Origin: Avibacterium sp. 21-586
Lineage (GTDB): Bacteria > Pseudomonadota > Gammaproteobacteria > Enterobacterales > Pasteurellaceae
Assembly: GCF_026226775.1 (NCBI RefSeq)
Contig: NZ_JAKKOD010000001.1
Span: 862,501 to 926,500 of the forward strand
Direction: 5' to 3'
DNA length: 64,000 bases
Under the pieces are notes generated by a model. That model was not told the origin of the DNA and made no database searches. It saw only the letters and a list, made by a program, of their open reading frames with translations. Positions 19,434 through 31,226 of this stretch are shown one piece after another (positions within the stretch are counted from its first letter, which is position 1; each line of letters starts with the position of its first letter). A program made the translations under genes and the position numbers.

Positions 19434-20605
19434 TGTTTTTCCCCTTGCAATAATTCAATCACCGCTTCGGCAGCTTGTTTATCTGCATCGCATTGGATCA
19501 TTTTATGCAGATCAATAAAGTGTTGCACTAAATTGTGGCGATTTTGCACCGCACTTTCTTCTGTTGAAAAATAAGGCGCGAGCTTTTCTATCAATTTTTC
19601 AGCCGTGCAATCTTGCTGGATCATTTCTGGTACGAGCATTTCATTCGCCAGCAAATTCGGTAATGAAATATAAGGGGTTTTCACCAAACGTTTAGCTAGG
19701 AAATAAGTGAACGATTTCATTTTGTAGCCCACGACCATTGGCGATTTGCATAGCATACATTCTAATGCTGCCGTGCCTGAAGCCAGCAAGGTGGCTTGAG
19801 CGGCGATCATTGCGGAGCGCGCTTGTCCATCAAGTAAGATCATTTCCAAATCAGGGGCGATCTTCGCTTTGATTTGTTCAAATTGTTGACGGCGTTTTTC
19901 GTTCACCAAAGGCACGAGAAATTGCACGTCTGGATACTGTTCTTTCAGCAATAATGCGGTTTGCAAGAAAGGTTCGGCAAGGAATTCCACCTCCGATCCA
20001 CGGCTGCCAACCAACATCGCTAAATAGCGTTGTTGTGGATCAATATTAAGCATTTGGCAAGCCGCAAGGCGATCAGGTTTTAACGGAATGGCGTCTGCCA
20101 TTGTGTGTCCAATAAAACGACAAGGCACGTTGAAACGATCGTAAAAGGCTTTTTCAAAAGGTAAAAATGCCAGAACAAGGTTGGTGGCGCGGGCAATTTT
20201 GTGAATGCGCTTTTGTCGCCACGCCCACACTGATGGGCTGACGTAATGAATGGTTTTGATGCCTTGTTGTTTGAGCTTAAGTTCAATGTCAAGATTAAAA
20301 TCAGGCGCATCGATGCCGATAAACACATCAGGTTTTTCTTGTAACATTTTGTCGATAACTTGGCGGCGAATTTTCAGTAAGCGTGGTAAATATTTCACTA
20401 CTTCTGCTAAGCCCATTACGGCAATTTCTTCCATATCCACCAAGGTTTCGCAACCTTCTGCCAACATTTGTTTGCCGGCAATACCGATAAAACGTGCGTT
20501 AGGATAACGGGTTTTAAGACTGCGCATTAGCCCTGCGCCTAGAATATCTCCAGAGACTTCACCTGCGACAATACCGATTGTTGGAAATGCTTTTACTTGT
20601 TCCAT
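19430..20605 (-). CDS. lpxB: Lipid-A-disaccharide synthase
   Basis: LpxB joins UDP-2,3-diacylglucosamine and lipid X into the lipid A disaccharide at the inner membrane. It is a GT-B glycosyltransferase (family 19) with [17 protein letters not shown] near the N terminus, [16 protein letters not shown] near residue 130, [24 protein letters not shown] near 155-178 and [21 protein letters not shown] near 275. I prefer the ATG at 20605 (391 residues), which has GAGAA upstream. The ATG at 20620 lies directly behind the T-run of a strong hairpin and has no ribosome binding site. The end overlaps rnhB by four bases. Confidence 0.93.
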   Translation of the reverse strand: MEQVKAFPTIGIVAGEVSGDILGAGLMRSLKTRYPNARFIGIAGKQMLAEGCETLVDMEEIAVMGLAEVVKYLPRLLKIRRQVIDKMLQEKPDVFIGIDAPDFNLDIELKLKQQGIKTIHYVSPSVWAWRQKRIHKIARATNLVLAFLPFEKAFYDRFNVPCRFIGHTMADAIPLKPDRLAACQMLNIDPQQRYLAMLVGSRGSEVEFLAEPFLQTALLLKEQYPDVQFLVPLVNEKRRQQFEQIKAKIAPDLEMILLDGQARSAMIAAQATLLASGTAALECMLCKSPMVVGYKMKSFTYFLAKRLVKTPYISLPNLLANEMLVPEMIQQDCTAEKLIEKLAPYFSTEESAVQNRHNLVQHFIDLHKMIQCDADKQAAEAVIELLQGEKQ

Positions 20606-20621
20606 TAGTAAATTTCTCATA

Positions 20622-20675
20622 AAAAAACAACCGCACTTTAATATTGCGAGCGTTAAGCAATAAGCAAAGTGCGGT
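20622..20675 (-). terminator. Inverted-USS terminator between lpxA and lpxB
   Basis: ACCGCACTTT (20630-20639) and AAAGTGCGGT (20666-20675) form a perfect ten-base stem. ATTGC / GCAAT inside it (20643-20647 and 20657-20661) extends the fold. On the minus strand a run of T follows directly, ending at the region of the lpxB start. It should lower readthrough from lpxA into lpxB-rnhB. Confidence 0.7.
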
Positions 20676-20714
20676 GAAAATTTTTAACTTTTTTACGTGG
20701 TTTTGTTGGTTTAA

Positions 20715-21503
20715 TTAGCGAATAATGCCACGTTTTGAACGCTTGAAGAAATCAAGGAAAAAACTAATCGCACTTTCCGTTTGGGCATAATGCTCAATTT
20801 CTGGCATCACTTCTTCTAAGGTTTTTCCGCTACGATAAATTAATTTATACACGTTGCGAATGGCGTGCAATGTGGGTTTATCAAAACCGCGGCGTTTCAA
20901 GCCTTCAATGTTTACACCGAATGGTTGCGCGTGGTTGCCTTGTGCCATTACATAAGGGGGAACATCTTGGCTGACCATTGAGCCACCACCGAGCATAACG
21001 TGTGCGCCCACAATAACAAATTGGTGAATGGCCGACATTCCGCCCACAATCACGAAATCATCTAGCTCAACGTGCCCTGCAAGAGTAGCGTTATTAGCAA
21101 GAATACAGCGATTTTTGATTTTACAATCGTGTGCAATATGGGCATTGATCATAAATAAGTTATCATCGCCCACGCGCGTTACACCACCACCTTGCACCGT
21201 GCCTCGGTGAATAGTCACACTTTCACGAATACGGTTACGGTTGCCGATAATGGTTTTCGTTGGCTCATTTTGGTATTTCAGATCTTGGTTTTTCTCACCA
21301 ATACTTGCGAATTGGAAAATTTCATTATCCTCGCCAATTTTAGTGATGCCGTTCACCACGATATGTGAGTGTAATACAGTCCCTTTGCCAATTTCTACAT
21401 CAGCACCAATAATACAAAACGGGCCAATCACCACGTTTTCGCCAATTTTTGCGCCTTCTTCTACAATCGCTGTAGGATGAATTTTTGCACTTGGATGGAT
21501 CAT
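20715..21503 (-). CDS. lpxA: UDP-N-acetylglucosamine O-acyltransferase LpxA
   Basis: LpxA catalyses the first step of lipid A synthesis, moving a 3-hydroxyacyl chain from ACP to UDP-GlcNAc. The 262-residue protein equals the E. coli length. It has a left-handed beta-helix of hexapeptide repeats ([20 protein letters not shown] onward), the catalytic His in [10 protein letters not shown] (about residue 125) and a helical C terminus ending in KRGIIR. GAGGT precedes the ATG. It lies 28 bases after fabZ; a strong hairpin follows before lpxB. Confidence 0.97.
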   Translation of the reverse strand: MIHPSAKIHPTAIVEEGAKIGENVVIGPFCIIGADVEIGKGTVLHSHIVVNGITKIGEDNEIFQFASIGEKNQDLKYQNEPTKTIIGNRNRIRESVTIHRGTVQGGGVTRVGDDNLFMINAHIAHDCKIKNRCILANNATLAGHVELDDFVIVGGMSAIHQFVIVGAHVMLGGGSMVSQDVPPYVMAQGNHAQPFGVNIEGLKRRGFDKPTLHAIRNVYKLIYRSGKTLEEVMPEIEHYAQTESAISFFLDFFKRSKRGIIR

Positions 21504-21531
21504 ATTGACCTCTTATTTTTGTAATGGATAT

Positions 21532-21981
21532 TTATCTACGGGCACACATTAATTTTGCTTCACAAACGACTTCACCATCAACGGTGGCAATGCCTGTGAA
21601 CGCAGTAATACCACGGCGTTCTTTAATTACTTCAACATAAAGCTCCATTTGATCCCCTGGTAATACGGGGCGCTTGAAACGTGCATCATCAATACCAGCG
21701 AAATAAAATAGCTCTCCCCCTTGTAATTCATGGGTTTTAAATGCTAAAAGCCCCATAGATTGAGCCAAAGCTTCTAAAATTAGCACCCCTGGTAAAATAG
21801 GCTCACCCGGAAAATGTCCAGTAAAACAAGGCTCATTTACACTAATATTTTTGATTGCTTTTAGCCATTTACCTTCCTCAAAATCAGTTACACGATCCAC
21901 CAATAAAAATGGATAGCGATGCGGAAGTAAGGTCATAATTTCTTTTGCTTCAATCACTTTTGCAGCTTTTTCTGTTGTCAC
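21532..21981 (-). CDS. fabZ: 3-hydroxyacyl-ACP dehydratase FabZ
   Basis: FabZ dehydrates 3-hydroxyacyl-ACP in fatty acid elongation and competes with LpxA/LpxD for that substrate, which explains its place among the lpx genes. The 149-residue hot-dog-fold protein has [14 protein letters not shown] (about residue 20), the catalytic His in [22 protein letters not shown] (about 55-75, with the catalytic Glu in LEALAQ) and [18 protein letters not shown]. It lies between lpxD (113 bases upstream) and lpxA (28 bases downstream). Confidence 0.97.
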   Translation of the reverse strand: MTTEKAAKVIEAKEIMTLLPHRYPFLLVDRVTDFEEGKWLKAIKNISVNEPCFTGHFPGEPILPGVLILEALAQSMGLLAFKTHELQGGELFYFAGIDDARFKRPVLPGDQMELYVEVIKERRGITAFTGIATVDGEVVCEAKLMCARR

Positions 21982-22094
21982 AATAGTACCTTTGAATTAA
22001 AAAAATAATAGAAAATAAAATTGATGTAAATTATACGATATTTCATCACTTAATACAAAACGCACCACATAAAGTGGCACGCTTGAAAGATGAA

Positions 22095-23126
22095 TTAGGT
22101 ATTATTGAGCTTTTTTTCTACCGCTTTTAGACGCTTATTCATTTTGTCAATGTCTAACGTCAGAGCGGCAGTTTTTCGCCATTGCTTATTTGGTTGTAAT
22201 GGAATACCTGATGAATACACCCCAGACTCAGTAATTGGCCGCATCACCATTCCCATTCCTGTAACAGTAACTTTGTCGGCAATTTCCATATGACCATTGA
22301 TCACGCTTGCACCACCAATGAGGCAATAACGCCCTACTTTCAGGCTGCCTGCCATAATCACACCACCAGCTACCGCTGTACCGGTGCCGATATGCACGTT
22401 ATGGGCAATTTGGCAAAGGTTGTCAATGATGACGTTATCTTCAATCACCGTTGCGTCTAACGCACCGCGGTCAATACAGGTGCAAGCCCCGATTTCAACG
22501 TGGTTACCGATAATCACGGTGCCTGTTTGTGGGATCTTGATCCAACGCCCTTTATCGTTTGCATAGCCAAATCCATCGCTACCGATCACTGCACCAGATT
22601 GGATTAAGCAATATTCGCCAATTTGTACTTGGTGATAAATATTTACATTTGCCCAAAGATGAGTATTTGCGCCAATTTTTGCATCTTTGCCGATGAAGCA
22701 GCCTGCGCCAATAATCACGTTATCACCAAGCTCAACGCCATCTTCAATCACTGCATTGGCCCCGATCGACACATTTTTACCTAACTTTACGGACGATGAA
22801 ACCACCGCACTAGGCGCAATGCCTGTTGCTGCTTTTGGCGTGGAATCCATATATTGGGCTAACACCGCATAAGCCACATAAGGATCTTTTACAATCAGTA
22901 GATTACTTTCAGGCGAACAAAATTCCACATCATTTTCACTCACCACTAAAATCCCTGCTTGGGATTGTGCAAGTAAATCACGAAATTTAATGTTTGAAAT
23001 AAAAGTGAGTTGGTTTGACTGTGCTTTGTCGAGAGGGGCAATACTATCAATAAGTACATTGGCGTTACCACGAATGGTAGCGCCAATCTGTTGTGCTAAT
23101 TCTTTAAGAGAATAAGACTTTTGCAT
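22095..23126 (-). CDS. lpxD: UDP-3-O-acylglucosamine N-acyltransferase LpxD
   Basis: LpxD adds the N-linked hydroxyacyl chain, the third step of lipid A synthesis. The 343-residue protein starts with the uridine-binding domain (residues 1-100) and continues with a hexapeptide beta-helix from about residue 105. The catalytic His is in [10 protein letters not shown] (about residue 240), and a C-terminal helix ([17 protein letters not shown]) follows. Its ATG overlaps the skp stop by one base (TAATG), implying coupled translation. Confidence 0.96.
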   Translation of the reverse strand: MQKSYSLKELAQQIGATIRGNANVLIDSIAPLDKAQSNQLTFISNIKFRDLLAQSQAGILVVSENDVEFCSPESNLLIVKDPYVAYAVLAQYMDSTPKAATGIAPSAVVSSSVKLGKNVSIGANAVIEDGVELGDNVIIGAGCFIGKDAKIGANTHLWANVNIYHQVQIGEYCLIQSGAVIGSDGFGYANDKGRWIKIPQTGTVIIGNHVEIGACTCIDRGALDATVIEDNVIIDNLCQIAHNVHIGTGTAVAGGVIMAGSLKVGRYCLIGGASVINGHMEIADKVTVTGMGMVMRPITESGVYSSGIPLQPNKQWRKTAALTLDIDKMNKRLKAVEKKLNNT

Positions 23127-23710
23127 TATTTAGCCTGTGCTGGAGCTGGAATTGCTTTTAACACATCTTCAGTAATGTTCTTACCTTCTGCTGCATAAAT
23201 TGCTGCTTTCTCATCAAGTACAGCCGTATATTTTTTAGCTTTAGCTACATCTGTTGTGGCTGTTTGGATTTCTGTAAGCAATTTGCGTTCAACTTCAGCT
23301 TGACGTTTTTGTGCATCTTGACGGAATTCAGCTACTTTTTGTTGATGTGCTTGTACTAATTTTTGAAATTCTTCATCACGTTTTTTAGCAAGTTTACTGA
23401 TTTCATCTTGGCGTTTCTTGATATCAGCTTGACGTAATTTAGGTGCATCTTTTTCTAAAGCCTTCACTTTTCCATCAAGTTCTTTTTCAAAACTTTTTCT
23501 TTTATCCTGTAATGCTTTTTCTTCTGCTTGTAATTTTTCAGATGGTGCTTTTAAATCATCATCTAGTTTTTTAATCTCAGCTTGACGAGCTGGGTGGTTA
23601 GCAAAAAGATAATCGACATTCACAAACGCGATATTTTCTTCAGCCATTACAACTGAAGAACCTAATGCTAACGCTAAAGAAAGTGCGGTTAATTTTACTG
23701 CTTTTTTCAT
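23126..23710 (-). CDS. skp: Periplasmic chaperone Skp (OmpH)
   Basis: Skp is a trimeric jellyfish-shaped chaperone that holds unfolded outer-membrane proteins on their way to BamA. The 194-residue precursor has a signal peptide ([17 protein letters not shown], cleavage after VMA, about residue 22). A first strand, [15 protein letters not shown], leads to a long Lys/Gln/Glu/Ala-rich coiled-coil arm (about residues 45-150). I chose ATG 23710, which gives a proper signal peptide; 22 residues upstream were dropped. It is slightly longer than E. coli Skp (161). It lies between bamA and lpxD. Confidence 0.93.
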   Translation of the reverse strand: MKKAVKLTALSLALALGSSVVMAEENIAFVNVDYLFANHPARQAEIKKLDDDLKAPSEKLQAEEKALQDKRKSFEKELDGKVKALEKDAPKLRQADIKKRQDEISKLAKKRDEEFQKLVQAHQQKVAEFRQDAQKRQAEVERKLLTEIQTATTDVAKAKKYTAVLDEKAAIYAAEGKNITEDVLKAIPAPAQAK

Positions 23711-23830
23711 TTGTTTAATTTCCTTAAAAATAATTATTGATTCATTACTTAATCGAACAAGTGAATCGATAACCACTTGTCCATATATTCCAAGCCTTAA
23801 CTTAGACTTAATAAAAATCTAGAAGTTCAA

Positions 23831-26197
23831 TTAGAATGTACCACCAATACTAAATTGGAATTGTTCTATATCATCGCCTTCATATTTTTTGATTGGTTTT
23901 GCATAAGAAAAAATTAATGGTCCTACTGGCGAATTCCATTGAAAACCAATTCCTGCTGATGCACGAATACGGCTTGGATCGCCATAATCTGGCAAATTAG
24001 GATATTTTGCTTTACCATCAGATTTCCATTTTGTATTCCAAACACTAGCCGCATCAATAAATAAAGACGTTCTCACTGAACCTTGGTTTTTATCATCAAT
24101 AAATGGCGTTGGTACAATTAATTCCATATTGGCTGTAACCATGGCATTCCCACCAACAATATCACCATTCACTCGACAATAATTGGAACAAGAATTATCC
24201 CAATAAATCGCTTGTGGTCCAACCGCACCACTCGCAAAACCTCTCAAGTTACCAATACCACCGGCACTATAGTTTTGGTAAAACGGTAAGCGTTTACCAC
24301 CAAAACCATTCGCATAGGAAGCTGTTGTCTTAGCCGATAACACCCATGTATGTTCACGATTTAATGGATAAAAACCTTGTACATCACCATATAATTTATA
24401 GAATTTATTATCAGAGCCAGGAATCGTTACTTTTCCTCCTAACGATGCTCTTAGCCCTGAAGTTGGGAAATAACCACGGTTAAGACTGTTGTAATTCCAA
24501 CCAAAAGAAAATTCAAAATCATGGGATCTGAATGTCCAATCTGGATAATTCATTGATTCACGATAGAAATTACGATTAAATTCTGGTGACACATTTTTCA
24601 GTGTATTATGTACATAGCCTAACCCTAAATAGTAAGAGTTATTTTCATTAACAGGGAAACCTAATGTGCCATTCACACCATAAGTTGTACGGCTGAATGA
24701 AGCTGAAGTATCATCTTTTGAGTTATCATATTTCTCATAAAATGCGTTACCACCTAGGCTTACGCCATCTTTGGTAAAGTACGGTTCGTTATATCCAAGG
24801 TTAATTGTCGTACCATAATCATTACGCGATCCCGCCAAACTAATCGACGATCCCATCCCTAAAAAGTTATCCTGTTTAACACTCGCTTGGTAGCTAAATC
24901 CACTTTCTGTGCCATAGCCAATACCAAAATTAATACTCCCTGTATTTCGCTCAACTACACGATAGATAACATCTAGCTGATCATCTGTATTTGGCACTGC
25001 TTCAGTGCGAGATTCTACTGTCTCAAAAAATCCCGTACGTTCTAATCGCACTTTGCCCAAATCCACTAAACGAGAAGACAGCCAAGTACCTTCTTGCTGA
25101 CGCATTTCTTGGCGTAACGTACTATCCGCACTGACGTTATTACCTTCAAAACGAATTTGGCGTACAGAATAGCGACGTCCTGCATCTACAACATAGGTTA
25201 GTTCAACAGTATGCGCCTTATCATCAAATACTGGGTTAATATTAACCTGCGCACTACCATAACCTTGCTCTGCTAACGTCGTTTTAATTTGTTGTTCAAT
25301 CTCTAAAACATCACTACGCCTAAATGTCTCATTCAAACGCATATTATTCAATAAAGGAGCAAGCTGCTCAGACATTCCAGCCACATTACCCACTATTCTC
25401 GTATCCTTAACGGTATAGACAGCGCCCTCATTCATTGAAATGGTAACATCTACAGCTGTTTTCTCTGCATTCAAATTAACATCTGTACCAGTAATCTGGA
25501 ATTTCGCATAACCTCGATCTAAATAGAAAGTACGTAATGCCTCTAAATCTTTATCAAACTTAACTGAGTCATATTTGTTATTAAAGATTTTCCACCACGC
25601 ATCAGGTTGTAATTCCATTTGCTCACGTAGTTTACTATCATCAAAAGATTTATTTCCTTTAAAAGCTAGAGATTTCAATAATGCGACATCATTCTCTTCA
25701 ATTTGAATTCTCAATTCTGCACGATTACTCGGTAGAGGGTTGACTATTGTTTCAATTTTTGCGTTATAACGTCCCACGCTTTGATAATGCTGCAATAACT
25801 CTCGGCGGAATAACTCTAATTTTTCCGGATCTAACGTATCTCCAACAGCAAAACCATTTGCATTCAAATTATCCTTTAACGCTTCAGTTGGAATAGAATT
25901 ATTACCTTTGATATTTACATCCGCAATAATTGGTCGTTCATACACTGAAATGACTAAAGTATTCCCTTCACGAGCAGCTCTAACTCCCTCATATCCTTGC
26001 AAAAATAGCCCTCTGACTACATTAGCAATATCATTATCTGTTGCACGTTGCCCTACCCTAACAGGTAAGCTGTCAAGGATTTTACTTTCTGTTGCTCCTT
26101 CAACGCCATCCACTCGAATGCTCTGAACAACAAAAGGTGCAGCCTCAATAAATGTCGCTGTACCAAACAGCAAACTTGCGATTAAAAGTTTTTTCAT
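23831..26197 (-). CDS. bamA: Outer membrane protein assembly factor BamA
   Basis: BamA is the essential beta-barrel that inserts other barrels into the outer membrane. The 788-residue precursor has a signal peptide ([19 protein letters not shown]), five POTRA domains (first about residues 22-90, beginning [13 protein letters not shown]) and a C-terminal 16-strand barrel from about residue 420. The LRGF motif, [14 protein letters not shown], is near residue 650. The last residue is Phe (FSIGGTF), the usual outer-membrane sorting signal. The upstream 20 codons in frame were rejected because they destroy the signal peptide. It lies between rseP and skp. Confidence 0.97.
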   Translation of the reverse strand: MKKLLIASLLFGTATFIEAAPFVVQSIRVDGVEGATESKILDSLPVRVGQRATDNDIANVVRGLFLQGYEGVRAAREGNTLVISVYERPIIADVNIKGNNSIPTEALKDNLNANGFAVGDTLDPEKLELFRRELLQHYQSVGRYNAKIETIVNPLPSNRAELRIQIEENDVALLKSLAFKGNKSFDDSKLREQMELQPDAWWKIFNNKYDSVKFDKDLEALRTFYLDRGYAKFQITGTDVNLNAEKTAVDVTISMNEGAVYTVKDTRIVGNVAGMSEQLAPLLNNMRLNETFRRSDVLEIEQQIKTTLAEQGYGSAQVNINPVFDDKAHTVELTYVVDAGRRYSVRQIRFEGNNVSADSTLRQEMRQQEGTWLSSRLVDLGKVRLERTGFFETVESRTEAVPNTDDQLDVIYRVVERNTGSINFGIGYGTESGFSYQASVKQDNFLGMGSSISLAGSRNDYGTTINLGYNEPYFTKDGVSLGGNAFYEKYDNSKDDTSASFSRTTYGVNGTLGFPVNENNSYYLGLGYVHNTLKNVSPEFNRNFYRESMNYPDWTFRSHDFEFSFGWNYNSLNRGYFPTSGLRASLGGKVTIPGSDNKFYKLYGDVQGFYPLNREHTWVLSAKTTASYANGFGGKRLPFYQNYSAGGIGNLRGFASGAVGPQAIYWDNSCSNYCRVNGDIVGGNAMVTANMELIVPTPFIDDKNQGSVRTSLFIDAASVWNTKWKSDGKAKYPNLPDYGDPSRIRASAGIGFQWNSPVGPLIFSYAKPIKKYEGDDIEQFQFSIGGTF

Positions 26198-26225
26198 TGT
26201 TACTTTTATCCTCGTAAAGAAATAG

Positions 26226-27557
26226 TTATAAACGTAAAAAATCGTTAAACAAAGCAAATGCAGTTAAAGCCAGTAAGCATATTGCACCAATTTTATAAGC
26301 AATATTCTGCACTCGCTCTGAAAGCGGTTTTCCTTTTATTGCTTCTGCGGCAAGAAAAATCAAATGTCCACCGTCTAAAACAGGTAATGGAAATAAATTC
26401 ATTATCCCTAAATTTACACTAATTAACGCCATAAAACTTAAATAATAAACAAAGCCAATCTCAGAAGATACACCTGCACCTTTTGCAATAGAAATGGGCC
26501 CACTGAGATTATTCAAAGAAAGGTCACCAGTAAACAACTTACCAATCACTTTCATCGTAAGTAGCATTAAATCATTGGTTTTTTCTACACCTTTTTGGAA
26601 TGCCTCAAGCATACCATATTTTAATTCTGTACGATACTTATCCGCAAGCGGATACACTGTCGGTGACACACCGACAAACCAATGCCCTTTTTCGTTTAAT
26701 ATTGGGGTTAAGCTTTTATGTAATTTTTCGCCATTACGCTCAATGATAACACTAAAAGGTTGGCCTTTTTGCACATCTTGAACAAAATCTTGCCAAGCCA
26801 TTAACTCGCCAGTATTGGTATAAAATTTATCACCCACAAGTAAACCTGCTTTCTGTGCTGGAGAATCGGCTACCACTTTAGACAAGGTCATTTCAACTTT
26901 AGTTCGCACTGGAATCATACCCAATGCACCAAAAGCACTTTCTTTTTCAGGATTAAATCGCCAATTGGCTAAATCTAAAGTGCGTTGCTGTTTTACATCT
27001 GAACCAAAAGGTGAAAGGGTGATTTCTACATTGGGATTGCCCATTTTGGTAGCAAGCACCATATTGATGGTTTCCCAATCTGGTGTTGCTGTGCCATCAA
27101 TGGCGATAATTTGTGAATCGGCTTGAATTTGCGCTTGTGCCGCAATGGACGCAGGTCTAACCTCTGCAATCACAGGTTTCACACTGGGAATACCAATGGA
27201 ATACACCAGCCAATAAGTCAATATGGCAAAAATAAAATTTGCCATCGGTCCGGCGGCAATCACAAAAGCACGCTGTACGACAGATTTATTATTAAATGCT
27301 TGAGATTTTAATGCTTCTGGTACGGCTTCGTTACGCTCATCAAGCATTTTCACATAGCCGCCTAACGGAATCAGTGAGATGGAAAACTCTGTGCCTTTTT
27401 TATCAAAGAAAGACCACAATACTTTACCAAAGCCAATAGAAAAACGTTCAACTTTTACACCGCACTTTCTTGCAGCCCAAAAGTGCCCGTATTCGTGTAC
27501 AAAAACCAGCACACAAATGGCAATCAAAAATGAACCTAACGACCACAAAAAGGACAT
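26226..27557 (-). CDS. rseP: Site-2 zinc protease RseP
   Basis: RseP is the intramembrane protease that completes cleavage of the anti-sigma factor RseA to release sigma-E, and also clears signal peptides. The 443-residue protein has the zinc motif HEYGH at residues 21-25 in the first membrane helix and two PDZ domains (about 125-290, with [16 protein letters not shown]). The second metal motif, [11 protein letters not shown], is near residue 390. It is adjacent to cdsA and bamA, linking envelope-stress control with barrel assembly. Confidence 0.95.
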   Translation of the reverse strand: MSFLWSLGSFLIAICVLVFVHEYGHFWAARKCGVKVERFSIGFGKVLWSFFDKKGTEFSISLIPLGGYVKMLDERNEAVPEALKSQAFNNKSVVQRAFVIAAGPMANFIFAILTYWLVYSIGIPSVKPVIAEVRPASIAAQAQIQADSQIIAIDGTATPDWETINMVLATKMGNPNVEITLSPFGSDVKQQRTLDLANWRFNPEKESAFGALGMIPVRTKVEMTLSKVVADSPAQKAGLLVGDKFYTNTGELMAWQDFVQDVQKGQPFSVIIERNGEKLHKSLTPILNEKGHWFVGVSPTVYPLADKYRTELKYGMLEAFQKGVEKTNDLMLLTMKVIGKLFTGDLSLNNLSGPISIAKGAGVSSEIGFVYYLSFMALISVNLGIMNLFPLPVLDGGHLIFLAAEAIKGKPLSERVQNIAYKIGAICLLALTAFALFNDFLRL

Positions 27558-27569
27558 ATCCGTTTTTTC

Positions 27570-28433
27570 CTATAACACATAAAAATAGAAATAAGCAAAG
27601 AATGGTACGGCGGCGGTCAAGCTATCGATGCGATCTAAAATTCCACCGTGTCCGGGGATCAAATTGCTACTGTCTTTAATACCACTTTCACGTTTAAACA
27701 TACTTTCGGTTAAATCACCCAGTACAGAAATTGCCACCGTTGCAACAGATAAGGCGATAAAAGGTACGGTTGGCACATTGAATAAATCTTGCGGTGCAAC
27801 TTGCATAAAAATCCCTGCTAGCACGCCAGCTGTAATCAACCCACCTAATACACCTTGCCACGTTTTCCCTGGGGAAACTTTTGGCGCAAGTTTGTGTTTT
27901 CCGAATTTGCGACCTGCAAAATAAGCACCTGAGTCCGCTGCCCATACTAAAATAAACACATAAAAGAGCAACATTAAGCCGTGATAAGGGTTAGTCACAT
28001 AGCCATCTAAACGCAAGCGCAGCACGCCCACAATAAAAGGCACAAGGGTTACAATGGCAAAAACGCCCTGCAAAATCACTGATTTTGTCCATAACTTAGC
28101 AGAATTTGGATAGCTCAACACAAAACCAAGCGCCACGATCCACCAAACCACGGCACTTAATAAAATTGGCTCTGCATAATGTTCAAACACGCGCCCTGCA
28201 TTGAGATAATTGGCTTCGCTTAAAATCCACAAAAAAAGCACCGCACCTGCTAAACCTGCCACAACAACACGCCAAAATTTATTTTTAACTTGAGCGAATT
28301 GCGTCCATTCCCAAATACCTAAGGTCATCACCGCACCTAACGCTAAGGCAAAATAAAAAGGAGAAAATAAAAATAACGCTGCACAGACAATGGCAATTAA
28401 AATAATCGCCGAAATGACACGTTGTTTAAGCAC
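27570..28433 (-). CDS. cdsA: Phosphatidate cytidylyltransferase CdsA
   Basis: CdsA makes CDP-diacylglycerol from CTP and phosphatidate, the precursor of all bacterial phospholipids. The 287-residue polytopic protein has about eight membrane segments, the SPGKTWQGVLGG segment (about residue 190) and the family signature GIKDSSNLIPGHGGILDRIDS near the C terminus. It is the housekeeping copy, placed three bases after uppS and 12 before rseP as in E. coli. A CdsA-like paralogue lies at 13859-14788. Confidence 0.95.
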   Translation of the reverse strand: MLKQRVISAIILIAIVCAALFLFSPFYFALALGAVMTLGIWEWTQFAQVKNKFWRVVVAGLAGAVLFLWILSEANYLNAGRVFEHYAEPILLSAVVWWIVALGFVLSYPNSAKLWTKSVILQGVFAIVTLVPFIVGVLRLRLDGYVTNPYHGLMLLFYVFILVWAADSGAYFAGRKFGKHKLAPKVSPGKTWQGVLGGLITAGVLAGIFMQVAPQDLFNVPTVPFIALSVATVAISVLGDLTESMFKRESGIKDSSNLIPGHGGILDRIDSLTAAVPFFAYFYFYVL

Positions 28434-28436
28434 AGT

Positions 28437-29165
28437 TTAGTCCTCTTGTTCTGCTCCACCAAAACGGCGATTTCGTTGTTGATAAGCTAAAATAGCTTGA
28501 TTGAATTCTTGTTCGTTAAAATCTGGCCATAATACATCAGAAAAATAAAATTCTGCATAGGCAATTTGCCACAGTAAAAAATTACTTACACGCTGTTCAC
28601 CGCTAGTACGAATTAATAAATCCACCATTGGTTGATCTTGGGTAACCAAATGTTGTTGAAAGCGTTCAGCAGTGATTTCATCAAGTGTAAGCAGATCATT
28701 TTTCACTAAGGCAGCAAGCTGTTTTGTTGCCTGCACAATATCCCAATAACCACCATAATTCGCTGCAATATTTAAGATAAGAGCGGTGTTATTTTCAGTT
28801 AATTTTTCGGCTTTTTCGATTTTTTGCTGTAATTTTTCGCTAAAACGGGATTTATCCCCGATAATATTTAAGCGGATATTATTTTTATGCAATTTTTTCA
28901 CTTCTAAATCCAGTGCTTGCATAAAAAGTGTCATTAATGCACTCACTTCACTTTCAGGGCGTGTCCAATTTTCACTACTGAACGCATAAAGGGTGAGAAC
29001 ATTAATGCCGATTTTTCGCGCATAGGAAACCGCTTGACGCACAGCCATCACGCCATTTTTATGCCCGAAAATACGCATTTTTCCTTGCTGTTTTGCCCAA
29101 CGTCCATTGCCATCCATAATAATCGCAACGTGCTGGGGAATATTGTTTAAGTCAATCTCTGCCAT
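28437..29165 (-). CDS. uppS: Undecaprenyl diphosphate synthase
   Basis: UppS extends farnesyl diphosphate by eight cis-isoprene units to undecaprenyl diphosphate, the lipid carrier for peptidoglycan and O-antigen. The 242-residue cis-prenyltransferase has [13 protein letters not shown] (catalytic Asp about residue 18), [13 protein letters not shown] (about 60-72) and the C-terminal [26 protein letters not shown] block. WecA (54.9 kb) uses this carrier. It is three bases upstream of cdsA; a terminator separates it from dxr. Confidence 0.97.
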   Translation of the reverse strand: MAEIDLNNIPQHVAIIMDGNGRWAKQQGKMRIFGHKNGVMAVRQAVSYARKIGINVLTLYAFSSENWTRPESEVSALMTLFMQALDLEVKKLHKNNIRLNIIGDKSRFSEKLQQKIEKAEKLTENNTALILNIAANYGGYWDIVQATKQLAALVKNDLLTLDEITAERFQQHLVTQDQPMVDLLIRTSGEQRVSNFLLWQIAYAEFYFSDVLWPDFNEQEFNQAILAYQQRNRRFGGAEQED

Positions 29166-29251
29166 TCATCAAGGATTTTCTAGTTACAAAATTAATGGCT
29201 GAATATATCATAATATGCTATTACTTACTATGAAAACGCACAGAATTATAC

Positions 29252-29288
29252 ATAAAAAATCAAGGCGAACTTTCGCTCGCCCTGATTT
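29252..29288 (-). terminator. Terminator between dxr and uppS
   Basis: AAATCA-A-GGCGA (29257-29268) pairs with TCGCC-C-TGATTT (29277-29288) with one mismatch. On the minus strand it runs into ATTTTTTATG, so it should end part of the dxr transcript; uppS would need readthrough or its own promoter. Confidence 0.7.
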
Positions 29289-29309
29289 ATTTGTAACGGA
29301 AATAAAATG

Positions 29310-30509
29310 TTATTTTGCCTGAATGAATTGCCACGCTAAAGTGCGTGCTTTTTTATCTACTTCTAACACATCATCAATAGATTGAATCTGTTGTGGGCTG
29401 ATTTTTTCTACCACCTGCGTATTCACTTTAGCGATATCGGTAAATTTAATTTGACGATTTAAAAAAGCTTCTACGGAAATTTCGTTTGCCGCATTCATTG
29501 CCGTTGTGGCATATTGCCCTGCAGCAAAAGCATCAATAGCTAGTTTTAAGCAAGGGTAACGCTGATAATCTGGTGCTAAAAAGGTCAGTCCATTGAGTTG
29601 ATAAAAATCCAATGGTGCAACGCCGGCAAAGGTACGCTGTGGATAAGCCATTGTTTCTGCAATTGGCGTGCGCATATCTGGATTGCCCATTTGCGCAATC
29701 ACGGATCCATCAATATAACGCACCATAGAATGAATGATAGATTGCGGATGAATAATCACTTCCATTTCGTCTGCACTGGCATTGAATAACCAACGGGCTT
29801 CAATATATTCCAAGCCTTTATTCATCATTGTGGCAGAGTCCACTGAGATTTTTTTGCCCATTGACCAATTAGGGTGAGCAACCGCTTGCTCTGGTGTAAT
29901 TTGATCAAATTCTGAAAGATCCGTATAACGGAAAGGCCCGCCCGATCCCGTGAGTACAATTTTGCTAATGCCTAACTCTTGTAACGGGCAAAAACCGATT
30001 TTTTCCTGCGCTTGCGGTGGTAAAGATTGGAAAATCGCATTGTGTTCACTATCCACAGGCAATAGCTGAGCGTGATTTTTCTTCACTTCATCAATAAAAA
30101 GCTGCCCGCAGGTGACTAAACTTTCTTTATTAGCTAACAGCACTCGCTTGCCTGCTTGTACCGCTGAAAGAGTGGGTAACAAGCCTGCCGCGCCAACAAT
30201 GGCGGCCATCACTTGATCGGCTTCAGGGTGAGCCGCTAACTCGCAAATGGCTTTTTGTCCGCTTAATACTTGGGTTTTCACACCAAGTGCGGTCAATTGT
30301 TCTTTTAAATTTTTCGCCGCACTTTCGTCATCTAAGGCAGCAAAAGTCGGCTGAAATTTAACGCATTGCTCAACCATTAATTGCACATTACGCCCCCCAA
30401 TCAAGGCAAACGCTTGATATTTCTCAGGGTTGTGCTCTATCACAGAAAGGGTACTCGTGCCGATTGATCCTGTCGACCCAAGAATGACGAGTTTTTGTTG
30501 TTTTTGCAT
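29310..30509 (-). CDS. dxr: 1-deoxy-D-xylulose 5-phosphate reductoisomerase
   Basis: Dxr (IspC) converts DXP to methylerythritol phosphate with NADPH, the committed step of the MEP pathway and the fosmidomycin target. The 399-residue protein has the NADPH motif [12 protein letters not shown] (about residues 9-20) and metal/substrate residues in [13 protein letters not shown] (about 150). The flexible-loop segment is [22 protein letters not shown] (about 205-227). I chose ATG 30509; the extra 23 residues upstream are not conserved. Isolated between two hairpins, from frr and uppS. Confidence 0.96.
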   Translation of the reverse strand: MQKQQKLVILGSTGSIGTSTLSVIEHNPEKYQAFALIGGRNVQLMVEQCVKFQPTFAALDDESAAKNLKEQLTALGVKTQVLSGQKAICELAAHPEADQVMAAIVGAAGLLPTLSAVQAGKRVLLANKESLVTCGQLFIDEVKKNHAQLLPVDSEHNAIFQSLPPQAQEKIGFCPLQELGISKIVLTGSGGPFRYTDLSEFDQITPEQAVAHPNWSMGKKISVDSATMMNKGLEYIEARWLFNASADEMEVIIHPQSIIHSMVRYIDGSVIAQMGNPDMRTPIAETMAYPQRTFAGVAPLDFYQLNGLTFLAPDYQRYPCLKLAIDAFAAGQYATTAMNAANEISVEAFLNRQIKFTDIAKVNTQVVEKISPQQIQSIDDVLEVDKKARTLAWQFIQAK

Positions 30510-30587
30510 AAATTTTGACCGCACTTTAAAATAGTTAAGGTTGCTAAAATTGTCGTGAATATACTCAAAAGCCTGCAATTCAGCAAG

Positions 30588-30616
30588 AAAAAATAGGGCG
30601 AACCCTTGGCTCGCCC
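30588..30616 (-). terminator. Terminator after frr
   Basis: GGGCGA (30596-30601) and TCGCCC (30611-30616) form a perfect stem; on the minus strand TATTTTTTC follows. It ends the rpsB-tsf/pyrH-frr segment ahead of dxr. Confidence 0.75.
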
Positions 30617-30638
30617 TTTCTTTATTTGGTTGAGATGA

Positions 30639-31196
30639 TTAGAAATCTAATAATTCTTTCTCTTTATCCGCTAACACTTCGTCCACTTTTTTCACATAAA
30701 GATCAGTGATTTTTTGGATTTCGTCTTGTGCTTTGCGTTCTTCATCTTCGCTGATTTCTTTTTCTTTCAACAAGGCTTTGATTTGATCGTTCGCATCACG
30801 GCGTACATTACGCACGGCAACTTTACCTTGTTCTGCTTCCGCTTTGACAATTTTGATTAAATCACGGCGGCGTTCTTCCGTTAATGGTGGAAGTGGAACG
30901 CGAATGGTTGTGCCTGCTGATGATGGGTTTAAACCTAAATCAGACGTTAAAATGGCTTTTTCCACTGCACCGATTAAGCTACGATCAAACACCGTTACAG
31001 CTAAGGTACGCGCATCTTCTGCTACCACATTGGCCAATTGACGTAATGGAGTTAATGCGCCATAGTATTCCACTTGAATACCATCAAGTAAGCTTGGCTG
31101 CGCACGTCCTGTTCTTACTTTCGCAATATGATGTTTGAATGTTTCAAGGCTTTTTTCCATACGCAACTGCGTATCTTGTTTAATTTCGTTAATCAC
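30639..31196 (-). CDS. frr: Ribosome recycling factor
   Basis: RRF, with EF-G, splits post-termination ribosomes. The 185-residue protein has the expected length and hallmark blocks: [19 protein letters not shown]-like (here [20 protein letters not shown]), [30 protein letters not shown] and a C-terminal helix ending in KELLDF. It lies 30 bases after pyrH. Its DNA is conserved in order with the rpsB-tsf-pyrH cluster. Confidence 0.97.
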   Translation of the reverse strand: MINEIKQDTQLRMEKSLETFKHHIAKVRTGRAQPSLLDGIQVEYYGALTPLRQLANVVAEDARTLAVTVFDRSLIGAVEKAILTSDLGLNPSSAGTTIRVPLPPLTEERRRDLIKIVKAEAEQGKVAVRNVRRDANDQIKALLKEKEISEDEERKAQDEIQKITDLYVKKVDEVLADKEKELLDF

Positions 31197-31226
31197 AAAT
31201 ATTCCCTTTTATTTAAGTTTAATCAA

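Noticed and set aside
23757-23780. ACAAGTG / CACTTGT hairpin between bamA and skp as a terminator
   Set aside because: The stem is only seven bases and no T-run follows on the minus strand, so I do not call it.
26198-26257. Upstream extension of BamA by 20 codons
   Set aside because: It would place residues before a proper signal peptide; the same reasoning removed extensions of hisS, mog, skp, dxr, tsf, galE and wecA.
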